Positions 11,100 through 24,206 of a stretch of DNA of 64,000 nucleotides are shown one piece after another. Source of the DNA: Tolypeutes matacus. Its lineage: Eukaryota; Chordata; Mammalia; Cingulata; Chlamyphoridae. The stretch's first letter is position 1. The number at the start of each line of letters is the position of its first letter. The stretch is taken from the NCBI GenBank assembly GCA_026826555.1, contig JAKSZT010053764.1:12416453-12480452 (forward strand). The letters are read 5' to 3'. Made by a program: the position numbers and the translations under genes. The notes under the pieces were generated by a model. It did no database searches. It worked only from the letters and a program-made list of their open reading frames with translations, and was not told the origin of the DNA.

Positions 11100-12800
11100 T
11101 GGTTATTGACCTTGGGGGAGGAATCACTGCATGACAGGGTCTCTAGGTGATCATTTCTGTATAACGGTTTTCCAAAATGGTTGAACCAATTTAATCTCCA
11201 ATCAGTTGTGAAGGAGTGTTCTTTTTCTTCCACATTTTCAGTACCAATATCAAACTTGTAGTTTTAGTCAGGTTTGATTTTTAACAAATGTGTTGGGGAG
11301 AGAGTCTGTAGGAAAGGGTAAAGCCCATGAAGGGAAGGCCCTCCCAGATGCCTGAGGATAAGACAGGTTCCCTCCCCTCTCCTCCTCTTCCATCCCATTT
11401 AAAGGGCTTTGGAGAGAGTTATAGGCAAGGTAGGGGGCTGTCCCCATTTGGTGGAGGTGGTGCTTGGGGTAGCGTGCTGAGGAGACAGGGGTCCAAACCA
11501 GTGATAAATAGGGGAAGGGCACAAGACCATTTGCCAGAATCCAAAGCTTTCTGACTCCAGATTGAATTAAAAACAAACACTAAACCACAAGCACCATCTG
11601 CCCTCTCTCCTCCACCAGGGCTGTAATGCAAGGGGAGAAGAAGAGGGCAGCTTCATCATGGCTTGCTCCTGGTCAAGGGAGCAGGGTGAAAAGCAGGGCA
11701 TCCCCAACAGATGGAGGGGGCAGGGTTGGGTGGGGTAAAATAAAGCTTTAAATAAATTGTGTAGAAGGAATCCAACCAAGAGCTGGGCCAGAGCTGTGCC
11801 AGTCTCTGGGAAGGGGCCTCTGCAGGTCCCAGAATCACGGCTGCCCCCGCAGCTACCCTGGGAGCCAGTTATTTTGCCATGGCCTTGATTGCAACAGCAG
11901 TCTCTGTCGTGGCTGACAGCACCGTGAATCGGATCTCTTCTCCACAGTGGTACTTCTGCTCAATCTCCTTGCTGAGGTCTCCCTCAGGCAGACAAAGGTC
12001 CTCCTTGGAGTGGCAATAGATACCCATCCTGGATGGATGTTTGTTTTGATTTTAGCTATTCTGGTGGAGATGTAGTCATATTTTAATGTGATTTTAATTT
12101 GAAATTTTCTGATTACTAATAAAATTTAAACATTTTAAAAATATATTTATTGGCCATTTGGATATATGCTTTTGTGAAGTATTTGCAAGTATTTTGCCAG
12201 TTTTTAACTGGAATGTCTCTCCTTTCTTATGGGTTTATATTCTAAATTCAAGCTCCTTTATTTTTGTTATAGGTGTTGAAAATATCATTCTCCTTTTCAC
12301 TCTGTTTATTGTGTCTTTTGAAGCACAGAATTTTATTGTAGTCCTATGTAATTTTTCCTTTATTGTTAATTCTTGGTGTCCTTTTTAAGAAATTGTTGCT
12401 AAAACATTGTAGTCCTGAAGGCATTCTTTTATATGATCTTTTATAGTGTTTTCCTTTTCCTTTATATTGTTTTCCTTTTCATATATAGAGCTATGACAAT
12501 CTGTGATTAATTTTTGTTCATGATGATGTAGGCTTCAAGTTTCATTAGTTTTTGAATATGAATGTATATTTTGCTCAGAATCATGTTTGTACCCACTGCT
12601 CTGCAGTGTCACCTTTGTTCTAAAGTATTCATATAGGCCTAGGTCTATTTTTTTACTTTCTATATTTATTCCATTTTTTATTTGTCACTCTTTGTACGAA
12701 TGTTACATGCTATTAATTACAGTAACCTTATAATAATATATGATAACTGGTAGAGCAAGTCTTCCTCTCTCTCCTTAATACCACTGTTCTAGTACATATT
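11100..12800 (-). mobile_element. Ancient L1 (ORF2 C-terminal half), split by the EIF5A pseudogene
   Basis: The plus strand at 11160-11246 (ggttttccaaaatggttgaacc) and at 12036-12800 follows the usual minus-strand L1 ORF2 order: tagctattctggtggagatg, then ttggccatttggatatatgc, then ttttgaagcacagaatttt. It is highly diverged, with no ORF left. The two parts are contiguous if 11247-12035 is removed, so the L1 predates the pseudogene insertion. Confidence 0.75.
11247..12035 (-). pseudogene. EIF5A: EIF5A processed pseudogene (5'-truncated)
   Basis: On the minus strand, 12035-11869 encodes the C-terminus of translation factor eIF5[19 protein letters not shown], then [12 protein letters not shown] and AIKAMAK-stop at 11869. 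The following 620 bases match my memory of the EIF5A mRNA 3' UTR, for example cacaatttattt, caggcatctgggagggcc and ccaacacatttgttaaa. They end at the ctacaagtttgatat terminus near 11247. There are no introns. About 17-19 bases are missing after the GYL segment, giving a frameshift, and the N-terminus with the hypusine loop is absent. The polyadenylation signal is mutated (gactaaaac instead of gaataaaac) and no poly(A) remains, so it is old. It lies inside an ancient L1. The alternative parent EIF5A2 is less likely because the 3' UTR fits EIF5A. Confidence 0.93.
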
Positions 12801-13639
12801 TTTGTGGTTTACTGATTAGAATACAAGAGTTCCTAAACTTTCTTATTTTAATCTGCCCACTATAGCCAATTAAGAATAAAGTAAACATTACAATAAAAGT
12901 TTTTCATGATCTGCTTTATACTTACACTTTATGATTCAGCATTACATACAGACAGTAGGCCCCCAACTTGCCATCTGATTTGCTCCTATGGGATAAAAAT
13001 TCCAAATCAAGCCCTCATGTGGAAAACTTTAATATTCTATGAATGCAGTAATTAACTGGAGCTACCTTCTAGTTCACAACTATAAAAATATCAACCTTTG
13101 GAAAAAAATAAAAACAAACATATAGTTATATTGAGTATTAAAAGTAGTGTTTTATGAAATTTTAACACAATAAAAATAATAATATAATTTTTAAGGGATT
13201 TTTCTGCACAGGCAACATTGGTTAAAGATTCTTACAATTGTTCAGAGTACTTTGGATTGATGGCTTCTCTTCCTGATAAGTTTTTCTATAGGTGCCTTGA
13301 ATTACACCTGTAAAATGAGGGTTACATGACTTGAGATGTGTCTTTATCAATTAATGTACATCAGTGTTTCTGGAAATCTTTGCAAAGCAAATCCCGGGGA
13401 AATAAATATATGGTGATGTTTTTCAATGATCCTTTGCTCTTAAACTTCAATACTATCTTCTTCACTAATATTTTATAAATGAAATTCCAGAAGCCCAGTG
13501 GAAATCTTGAGTGACAATTCAGTTTTTCTAATAGTCTAGATGTTTTCAATGTTTCTGTGGGTGTAGGAAGCAATTTTATGAAACTCATTCATTAGTGTGA
13601 GGATTAAAAAAACTAGACGTTTTAAAATTGAACTGTTAT
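12801..13639. other. Unique AT-rich DNA, nothing recognised
   Basis: No supported gene. The open frame 13361-13588 on minus has no resemblance to a known family. Confidence 0.45.
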
Positions 13640-13945
13640 ATTATAGGGGTCGCCTTTATTCCATTCTAGCTTTTCCTTATCTCCATGGTTTTGCCCAAGT
13701 CGTTTGCTCTGCCCAGAATATCTTCTTCACATTCCCTCTCCTGTCTTCACATAAACATCATGTTTTCCAGATTATTTCACTAACTCCTACAAACTGGCTT
13801 ATGTGCAAATGATATTTTATGTTTGTCTTTTCCCAACTACACTGAGTTGGATAGCGGGGTAGGTAGTGATTCTGCCTTAAGAATTTTTTCCCCCTCACTT
13901 AGCACAGTGCTTCATAAATATAAGTATAAATGAATGAATGAAAAC
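13640..13945 (+). mobile_element. LINE-2 (L2) 3'-end fossil
   Basis: Follows the L2 3' order: gcccagaatatcttcttcac (a 'tggaatgcc' equivalent), ccttaagaattttttcccc, agcacagtgcttcataaata, and the terminal aatgaatgaatgaaa repeat near 13930-13941. This is an ancient, inactive family. Confidence 0.75.
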
Positions 13946-16616
13946 ATGTGTAGGTGTTTCATAATTTAGTAATCTGTATTCTTAAAATGGATAACATAGT
14001 AATATATCTAATTACTAAACTGATAATTTTGATCTACTTAACTGCTTTTAGTTTCTGACTATCCACTCATTGTGGTATATATTTCTTTGCAACATTTCAA
14101 GTAAGAGCATTTATTATATTTATATAATTTGGTTTCTTATTCCTTTTAGTCATCAGTTTGGTTGATGAAAGGATAAGATAGCTTGTTGCTCTTTGATTTT
14201 CTTTGAACTCACAGCTTTGCTAATTTGTTAGTTTAGATTAAATGAATTGAAGTAATTTAATTATCAGAGGCCAAAAGTAATATAATTCTTGGAACAAGTT
14301 TATAATCTTCTAAATTATATTTCCCATGATGTTGGCCTCCATTAGTAAATTTAAGAATCTTTTATTTAAGTTCTTTTTAGTATACTGTTTGGCTCTATCT
14401 GTTCTTAATCGGGTTTACACAAGGAAGTGACCTTCATAACTAATAGTCTGTCTTTTGAGAGCTATGGATCATTTTTTCATAAATACAAAAGCTGAATACT
14501 GTTTCTGCTCAAATTAGTACAAGTCCTTTGTGCTTAAGTATAGATGGGAATTTAAAAAATAGATTGTGCATTTATTTAAATGGACTGTAGAATTAACCTT
14601 TTTTTCCGTTTATATTTGTGTACTCTTTTTTACTTTTTATAAACAAAATTATAAAATGCAGTGGTGCAGGAAGACTAAGAGGGAAAATCAATTTTAATTT
14701 TAAAAGATTAGAGGTGGGGTAGCATCAAAATTACACAAGGAATCATGAAGGCCAAGCTCAAAGCTTAAGTGTCATAGAACAGTAGAGCACTTGAATAAGG
14801 TACTAACACATTAATTCCCAATTGCAGCCATTCACCTAATTATTTGGAATTTGGTGTTCTAAAAGTGGAAGTCTGACAGAGTAAAGATTCTCTTAAAAAG
14901 TAGCAAAGGGCATTATTTGATTTCCTCATAACATGATTTTGATTTTGATAGGTTCTTTTCAATTCTCAATTTTCAAACAAAGAACATTATAACAAAAACA
15001 AGGACATACAAAAAGGAGAGACAATCATGTTCATATTACAATTATAGAACATAATTTTTTTCCTATGATTCCTAGCAGTCCTTGATAAATATATGTATAT
15101 GTAATTATTAACATAATATAGATATAATTTTATGTTATAGTTCTTAAGATTTATTATTGCCTCACATAGTTCTTCATGTTGTTCTATAACTTTTAATTAT
15201 AATTGCTGAGTATATATAATTGAATTTATTTTCCAAATATCCTAAGAAAAGGGCACTTTGTCCTTCTCCACCATTCTTTGTTATATGTAGTGATATATAG
15301 AATAACTTCTTGCATATAGATTTTTTTTTTTCTATCTTACAATGCATTTTAAAGGCAGGCTTGTCAAGAGAAAAAGACCTGATCACTAGAAATTAGTTAT
15401 CCTTGAGCTCCCCATGATATGTTGAGCCCTCTTAAGTTTAAAATTGTTATAAGATATAGGTATATAATATATATAGAATTAGATATCTAGATATAAAAAA
15501 TCCTATAGACATTCAACCAAAAATCTCTAAACAAATGGAAAGTTAGATATGACGTTATACATTAGCAGAGGAGTTAAACAATGTTAATAAGGTAGTAAGC
15601 AAGGAAGTGCCCACTCACCAGATTTCTGTTTAGTTAAGGTAGGAATGTTTTCAAAAAGCTACCCCCTACCAGTTCCTCCAATATGAACAATAAGAACACC
15701 CCACCAAACTGGTTAAGGGAGACTTTGTGAAAGTGGGAGGATTCCTATAGCTCTCTGGATAACAAAAGAGAATGCAGACCAGACTCTGATTTTGGTAAGA
15801 GTTACCTGATACATGGATGCAGTGTTGGATCTGAGTCAAGAATTGATAAAATTGTTTGTAACCACTTGTATTAATGAGAGTTTAGGCAGATAAAAAAATG
15901 CCACTAAACTATGTCCTGATGAGACAGTTTAAAAATAAGTATTTGCTTAGATATGAGAAAAGCAATTTACTGGGAAGCCACCAATAGGAGAAAAATGTGC
16001 ACTACGGAGATAATTCCCAGGTGGGTCAATTTCTTGTGGTAAAGCAGGGAACATTAGAACCTCAGTGCATGGAGATTCTAGAGACCTAGAAGAGCAGAAG
16101 CCAGATTAAAGAAGTCTTTAGGAGGACTGGGGAGGGCCTTAATTTTAAAATTTTGGATGTTGTTTGACAAATGAAAATTGAAGTAGTTAAATATATTTCA
16201 ATTCTCCCTAAAAATATGATGATATGATTTCTTCTAAAATTGGAATAAAAGGAAGGTAATGGCAGTTAACAATTTAGACTTGCATATTAATCACCTGAGA
16301 ATTCCTCAGATGGCAGGAATTCTTAGTCTTTGGTGAATTTTAACCTTCTTTTTATACTTCTTTTTTTTTTTCCTTCTTTTTTTTTTTAATTTTTTATACT
16401 TCTTGAACAGTAGTTTAATCATAGTATGTGGCACTGACATAGTTGTATTTTGTTTCTCATTCACCATCATCCTGTCTAATATTTTAGGTAACAGATCCAA
16501 CCTGACATCTTTCCAAGTAATTCTAATTGTCCAGAGCCTTGTTTGTCCAGGTATTCTTTTATTCTATCAAAAAGTTTCAATTATGAGTCTCATTCCTCAA
16601 CCTAATCAAGTCTATT
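13946..16616. other. Long unique AT-rich stretch
   Basis: I see no gene, RNA gene or family repeat, only homopolymer and TA-rich tracts (for example 15440-15490, and T-runs at 16361-16390). Confidence 0.45.
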
Positions 16617-16670
16617 AAATTCACTCATGCAACAAAAAATAAAAAGAAAAGAAAAAAAAATTCACTCATG
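16617..16670. repeat. 13-bp direct repeat flanking an A-rich 28-bp insert
   Basis: aaattcactcatg occurs at 16617-16629 and again at 16658-16670. Between them is only caacaaaaaataaaaag followed by more A. This looks like a target-site duplication around an almost tail-only retroposition. Confidence 0.7.
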
Positions 16671-19600
16671 CTGACACATTAATGAGGATTTTGTGGCACC
16701 CTTACTAGAAGAGAGTAATTCCTTCCTAATCCAAAAATCGAATCTCTATTAAGAATATTTCTGTCATCTAATGCAGGACAAGAGGAATGTAACAAAGTTC
16801 AAGGTATATCACGCAAGAGAGACTTCTTGCTTTGATTTCCTTATTACCTGATGGAGAGAACCAGTGCTTCCTAGGAACTTGATTTGTTTTTGCAACATAG
16901 GCGGGCATAGCCACCAGTGTCTACCAGCTTGACCCCTATTTCATCAGCCTTATCCACAATTCCTTGTTCCCACTCTCTTCTGTCTTAGACATTCATCCAC
17001 CACTCCCTTTTAATCTGTGAAGGCAAACACTACCGAAAACTGGCAAGAGAAGTTTAGTTTCCAAAAAGAACAAGAGTGAGTGAATTTTGCCCTTTCAGTG
17101 ATTATCACTAAGGTCACCTTGTAGATAATACTCTTTTATGAATTTTTGGTATGACTTATTTTTTAAAAATAAAAAAGAATGAAGGAAATTAAATTCCTCA
17201 ATTGTTAATAGCATTGAAAGAATGCATGAAAACCTCTTATATTTCCCATAAGCAGTAATGATTACTAGTTATTATTATTGAGTTTTATTTCTTGACTATA
17301 TAAGGCAAGAAAACTGGCCTTCTGCCATAGAGAGAACAACTTAGAAACCCAAGACACATTTGGGTATTGAATAAGTCAATTAATGTCTCTGTATCCTCAA
17401 ATACCATCGTGGTTTTTGTTGTTGTTGTAGTATCTATTTGCCAAAAGGGGATTGATGAGATGAAAAAGGTAGCTATTAATTCTTTTGATTGGAAAGTGAA
17501 CTGCATTCTTATCATTGAAATACCTTAGATAGTCTCTATAAGCTAAAAGAAGTAGTGGCAGCTTACTAAAAAATAACTATCCTGATTAAAAGACTATTAC
17601 TTTATGTGAGGATAATGTTCACACTTTTTTGGGGGAATAGTTTATCTCTTTAAGAAGGTTATTATTTTTTTCTTGCTAAGAAACCTTTATAAAATAACCT
17701 TTTAGCCCCTCATCCATGTATCCATAAAAGTAGAAATAATCACCTGCTCAATCATCTTTGATTTCTACATTTATTCTGTCAGAAGAAAGCTTGCATACTA
17801 ATTGAGCTAATGGCTTTTGTGTTTTCAATAGCTAATCATGTAATTATGTCTTTCCTAGGCACTATCTAGGGTCTTTTTGAATAAGAAGGATCATGAGTTC
17901 AAGAAGCCTTAGCAATTTCTCTTGCTAAACTTATAGTGAGAAGTGATAAGAAGAAACAAACATCTCTGGCACCAAAGAGACTAGATTGAGAGTTGCTTAC
18001 ATAATTTGTCATGATCTGCTCTCCTGGATGGGAGTTTCATGTAGATCACATTTATGATCCGCATTCTCTAAAATGGGTCATGTTTTTGATAGAGAAGGAT
18101 AATCAAGAGGAATAAAGATGGTAGTTTTATGTCCTCCAGTATATATTTGATTGCTGATCATTGAGAAAAATTACAGTTGTTTGAAATGGTCTTACTTTGG
18201 CTTTTTTGTCAAATGTGAGTAAGCATTTTGACCCATGTTACAGAAATGTCTGAAACAATGGAATGTGTCTTTGGTATTGAATGTAATTATATAAATTATA
18301 GACTAAGGCAAATTTAAAAGTTTTAATATATGCTTAATTATTTAATAAGCATTTAGGAAAAATTATAACATGAGAATATAATTATATTTTCATTGTGAAA
18401 ATTAAATTCATTTAAATAAAGAAATCAAAGCAAGGGTTTTGTCATTAATGTGTTTATTTGTTTATTTAATTTCAGACACCTTTAAAATTTCATAAAAAGC
18501 TTTGTTTTCACTTGATTGTCAAAGAGTGATGCAAAGCTTGGTTCTGATTTTGATATTTTCCATTAGACAAGCAATATATATTATAATTTCCAACATAATA
18601 GATATTCAATTTGTGGCTATGAAATGATTTTATGGCAGCTGAAAAATTTAGGGAAGACTGGTTGAACTAGCATCAGCTGTGTGCTTCCAGGCAACAGCTG
18701 TATTGGATATCTACTAAGAGGTTCCTTTTCACACCAAAAACTTTTCTTTGCCTGTTGCCAAACTGTCAAGGCCTCTGAAGTGATCAGCGTACCCACACTG
18801 TACCATGAGGATGAGGGTATTTGGAAAATATCTCCATATATTACACAGTCATAAATATTGTTCAAGATGCATGATATGAAATTTTTAGTTGGATGAAACC
18901 AAGTCCAATCTTAGAAAATGCCAAACAAAAAGCTGTCTCAAAAGCACACACATTTCTTTTGTAAATCTTTGCCATGGCCTTTGTTCATAGATTCTATTAT
19001 TCAAGAGCCTTGTTTGGGTTGGAGATTTTGCTTCACTTTATTATTAATTTTGGCAGAAACGTTGCTCTCTGTAATGCCTCCCATAAGTCCTGCTGCTTTC
19101 AGCTTCCATCTTTAAGTAGGAAAATAAATGGAGAATATTAAAACCAAGCAAAGATTAAATTTCCCTTTCTTGTTCTTGAACATTTTTGCCAGTTGAACAA
19201 AATGAGTAAAAATTGGGGATATTTAATATTTAAAATTTTTCAGATTTAAATTTTTTTCCACTTTTTAATTTATTGCCTAATAAAGCAATAAAGTAAGGAT
19301 GCAGGGTTGTGAGAGTCAATTGTTTAGATGAAGTTGCTCGAATAAGGTAGGAAAACTAATGGGGAGGAATGGATGGCAATTGCTTTGTCCAAAAAAAGAA
19401 ATTTTGTATTTTCAAAGTGGCTATTAGTAAATATTTTAAAAATTAGAGTCCCAAGATATATTAATAAGCAGGGACATTCTTTGAGAGACTGAATATTTTG
19501 AAATGGAAATGAAATACCTTAATTGGCTGGTGTTATTATCAGTATAATTGCAAATACCAGAGAAACTAAATACCTCTCAATGTAATTATTCATTTCTTTT

Positions 19601-19720
19601 CAGACATATATGCCTTAAAAAGTACAATTTAATTTAATTCAACAGTATTTATGATCACTTAATGTATACTAGTTATTGTGCTCATGCTGGGAAGACTAAA
19701 AAATAGTACACGCTCTGTCT
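16671..19720. other. Long unique AT-rich stretch
   Basis: No supported gene or named repeat. Short ORFs (for example 18617-18865 minus) lack family features. Confidence 0.45.
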
Positions 19721-20890
19721 TCAAAAAGTTTTAGTTATATCTGTCAGTATCCTATCAGGAAAAGAGATGCTGTAGGAATTTTTAACAAAATCACTTTAAT
19801 ATAGGGCTTCTGTACAAAATGAAAAAGCTGTGTCATGGCTTGAGTCTTTTGTGGACCCCACAAAAGGTAAGCTAACCCATTCCTGTGCCTGTAAGCCTCT
19901 TGTATGTGAAACATTTTGGTTAGATTCCGTTAAGGGACCTTTTGATTAGATCACTTTTGATTAGATCACTTCAATTAAGGGCCTTTGATTAGACTGTGGG
20001 ACACAGGGTGAGTCCTAACCCTTTTACTGGAGTCCTATCTAAAAAGAGGAAAGGGCAGAAAAAGAGCTGCCATTTTACCCTGCCACGTGAGAGAGGACTC
20101 CAGGATCACCTGCAGCCTAGAGGCTGAGAGACGGGATGTGGAAGATGGAGAGGCAAGCGATATGCCTAATTACCCACAGTTGAGCTCAGAGAGAAAGTGA
20201 GCCTGGAGGAGGAAAGAGACTAGCCACCATTTTGCCTCACCACATGACAGGAGACCATGACCACCAACAGCCAACCTTTGGTGAGAGAGCATATTTTGAT
20301 GATGCCTTGATTTGGACATTTTCACAGCCTTGGAACTATAAGATTTTACCCTAATAAATTCCCCTTATAAAAGTCAACCCATTTCTGGTATTTTACATTG
20401 GCAGCCCTTAGCAAACTAAAACAAGCTGAGATGAGAAACAGGGGTTGTTGAAGTAACCACCAATAGTGAAAACAGGAAACTGCTGTACCCTTAGGGGCTC
20501 GATGGAAAGAAGTGCCACCAGGAGGAAGGACCATGGAGGGAGAGATAACCTAATAGGAGGCAGAGACATAGAGGAGATACAGCAATTGCCGGAGAAATTC
20601 CTTTCTCTGAGGCAAAGAAGACTGGGAGGATTTTCTGGCTGCTGCTTCTCCCTCCTTTTCAGTCTTTTGTCAGTGCCAATCAGGAAGACAGTTGTAAGGG
20701 TGCCTGAGAAATGTAGTTACCTATAACACAGAGCAGCACTAGGACAGAGGATAAGGCTAAGAAAAAACACTCAACCCAGGAAATACTTGAATAAGACAAC
20801 AAAACATGTAAAAAGGGAATATCAATCAATTGTGGCAAATGCAACAAATGGTGAAACACGGATGTTTTGAGAGTACATGGGAGGGACAAT
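19721..20890. repeat. Probable ancient interspersed repeat interrupted by an LTR
   Basis: The flanks 19721-19830 and 20429-20890 read as one diverged repeat (ggagaaattcctttctctgag and gagaaatgtagttacc are motifs I associate with a widespread old mammalian repeat). I cannot name the family. The LTR at 19831-20423 splits it. Confidence 0.4.
19831..20423 (+). mobile_element. Solo LTR with perfect 5-bp target duplication
   Basis: It starts tgtcatggcttgag and ends gcaaactaaaaca, giving TG...CA termini. It is 593 bp long and is flanked by agctg at 19826-19830 and again at 20424-20428. A polyadenylation signal lies near the 3' end (cctaataaattccccttat), followed by ttctggtattttacattggcagccc, the terminal style of MaLR/ERVL LTRs. 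It contains an internal short duplication (ttgattagatcactt, twice near 19943-19970). There is no internal provirus, so it is a recombined solo LTR or isolated LTR. The family name is uncertain; it is probably lineage-specific. Confidence 0.8.
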
Positions 20891-21899
20891 CATGGATGTG
20901 TCTTGTAAATGATGGATATTTAGAAAAGATTTCACAGAGGTGGTTACATCCTGCTGAGTCCTAAAGAATAGGATATAGTCATGCGAAAGGAGGGAGAAGA
21001 ATTAGAAGCAAGAAACAGTTTATAAATTTTGGACTTCATCTAAACAGAATGGTGAGTCATCAACAATTTAAGTAGGGGAATGGTATGATTGGTTTGTGTA
21101 TTAGCAATTTTGGCATTTAGAGTGTGGGGCGAAACCACATACCACAAACTTTAAAACATTATCTCCACAAGTAAGACCCATTTGTAAATTTGGTAATGAG
21201 GGGAGAGGAGAGATCAACTACATGTACTAGCACAAATACTGAAGTGTGAGCTTGCTGAGATTTGTTATAAATTATTAAAACAATGCATAAACTAAAACAC
21301 ATTAGTGATTAATCAGTTAAATATTGAGGTTTTGTGTGTGTGATGGTGCAGGAATTTTGGCCTATAGATAAAATAATAAAGGAACTAGATCTTAAGAGCT
21401 TATTTCTCCCTCCCCAAATGAGTTTCAAAGTGTCTGAGAGGCTGTAGCTCCCCAAGACAAGAATGACAACAATCAAATAGACTTTGGTTTATGAAAGCAC
21501 AATTGAGATTATGGTTACCATGGTAACATGAATAATGTATCTATATCTAAAATATATTTTTTATAAACTGTTTTGATCCACATCTGTATTATTCAGCATA
21601 TGTGTACACTAGGATTATAGATATTTACATTATAACAACACATAATCATTCAGTTGTCTTTACTAATGATGGAAATATTTTTTAGAAATCTTAACTGTAG
21701 TATTAAGTCTTGTTGCAAGGCAGTCCTGTGAAATATAAAGGACTCATTATTTCTCTTCCTTAATTATCTTTGTTTTACTTTCTGTATGTCCCTTTTCATA
21801 TGGAAAAAAATTAAATCCTTTTACAATTTTCTTTATACCTTGATTTCTTTTCCAGACCATTTTCAGCTGTTTTTATTTATTCTTTAAAACTATATTATG
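20891..21899. other. Unique AT-rich DNA
   Basis: Nothing recognised. Confidence 0.4.
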
Positions 21900-23676
21900 T
21901 TTTGTTCTTATTATAAAGCCCTCCATTTTATTGTATATAATTCATAAAATTCAAGAAAACGTATTCAGGACATAGCAAAAATCACCTTTAATCCTATCGC
22001 TCTGGTAGCCATTTTAAATGTATGCCAGTTTTTTGTATTTGTGTATATGTATTTCTGTATATAGATATATAAATAGATAAACATTGTACATCTGTATTTT
22101 TTACACAGTTTGGATTATAATATTTGATCACCTCAGATAATAAGAACAACTGAAAATTTCTTTGATACTGAATACAGCATAAAATTTATCTCAGGATTCA
22201 AAATATTTTGAAACGAGACTGAGGCTATGCTTAGACTACATCTTGAACAATGAACATTATGTATAGTCTTGTGTTTAGCTTTTATTCAACATAATGTTTT
22301 TTAAGACTCATCCATCCTGCTTGAATTCATATATGTCATTGTGCCTTTTTATGTCTGTTACAGGAATATCTCACTTTTTTATATATCTATCCTCCTGCCA
22401 GTGGGCATTTGGGTGATTCCAGTTGGGGGCTATTATGAATAAAGCTACTATAAATATTCTTTCATAATACTTTGAGTGTACAGATGTTTTTATTTTCTTC
22501 AATAAATACCTGGTGGTGTAATTTTTGAGTCATAGACTATGTGAATTATGTAAATGTTTAACTTCATAAGAAAGTACCAGTTATTAAAAATATTTGTGTC
22601 ATTTTACACTCCCAACATCAATATATAAGAGTCCTAGTTGTTCCACATCCATTTCATCATTTGGTGATGACATTCTAATTAACTATAGCCATTCTAATGG
22701 GAATGTAATGTAAAATCATGTTAATTTAATTTGCATTCCCCTGATGATTAATGATGATGACCACCTTTTTTGTGTGCTTATTGTCCACTTGTGTGTCTTT
22801 ATTCATGAAGTGCGTAGTCAAGATTATCATCCATTTTTTAATTATGTTGTCTTTTTATTATTGATTTTGGAAAGTTATTAATCTTTGTCAGATACTTGTA
22901 TTGTGATTATTTTCTACTATTCTATGACTTAGCTTTTCATTTCCTTAACCAAATCTTTTGGTGAGCAATTTTTATTTTTAAAATTTGGTAGTGAAATTTA
23001 TTATTTTTTCATAGTGCTGAGATTTCTCTACAAATGTTTTGCTATCCCAAAGTTGTAAATAAATTATCCTATATTTTCATCTAGAAAATTTCTAGTTTTA
23101 GCCTGCAGATTTACATCTATGATTCATCTCAAGTATTTTTGAAGTAGGGATTTAGGTTCATATTTTCCTTCTGTTTATCCAGTTGTTCCAGCACCATATA
23201 TTTAGAAGATTATCATTTCGTCATGCGATTTCCTTGTGTCTTTGTTAGAATACAATTAGTTGTATAAGTGTGAATCTATTTCTAGACTCTCTAAACTGTC
23301 CCCTTAATTTCTCTCTCTCTCTTGGCCAATACCACACTCTAATGATTAATGTAGTTTTATAGTAAGCCTTGAAATCAGATAGAGTACGTCCTTTGTTCTT
23401 CTTTTTGAAAATTTATTTCACTCTTCCAGGTGCTTTGCATTTTGTATACAATTTAGAACCAACTTGTCATTACCTATAAAACTGCCTACTGTGTATTCAT
23501 TGGGATTCTGTTGAATCAATAGATTAATGAGAATTAACATTGTACATCTAGTCTACTCAGAATTTGTTATCATGAATGAGGGTTGAAACTTGTCAAATGT
23601 CTCTGTAAATATTGAAATGATCATCAGATGATTCTTTTGTGTTTTGTTAACATAGGAGATTAATTGTTTGATTTTT
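21900..23676 (-). mobile_element. Ancient L1, left part (continues at 43085)
   Basis: An old L1 in minus orientation: a 3' UTR-like start (caaaaatcacctttaatcc at 21978), then the ORF2 C-terminal order (ccagtgggcatttgggtgattcc at 22398, and further segments to 23660). It breaks at attaattgtttgattttt (23660-23677), exactly where L1-3 begins. Its expected continuation, cccattgattgatttttgaatg, resumes at 43085. No ORF survives. Confidence 0.75.
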
Positions 23677-24206
23677 TTAAATCTTTGTTAGAGAAGTTGT
23701 GGGTTTACAGAACAACCACACATAAAATACAGGATTCCCATATACCACCCTACTATTAACACCATGTATTAGTGTGGAACATTTCCTACAATTGATAATA
23801 GCACATTTTTATTATTGTGCTATTAAATATAGTTCGTGGTTTTACTTTGGGTTCACTGTGTAGTATAGTTCTATTAATTTTTTAAAATTTTTATTGTGTT
23901 ACAATATTAGCAATCTAACATTCCCCTTTTAATCACATTCAGATATATATGTCAGTGCTGTTAATTATATTCACAATTTTGTGCTACTATCACCAAATCC
24001 ACTACCAAAACATTTCCATCATTCCAAACAGGAACACTGTACATTTTAAGCCTTAACTTCCCATTCTCTTTTCTTACTCCATCCCCTGGTAACTTATATT
24101 CTAGATTCTGATGCTATGTCTAATTATCTCAAATCAGTAAGATCCTATAATAGCTGTCCTTTTGTGTCTGGCTTATTTCACTCAACGTGATGTCTTCAAG
24201 GTTTAT

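Noticed and set aside
11327..11838. Open frames on both strands in a GC-rich stretch
   Set aside because: They are in the 3' UTR of the EIF5A pseudogene.
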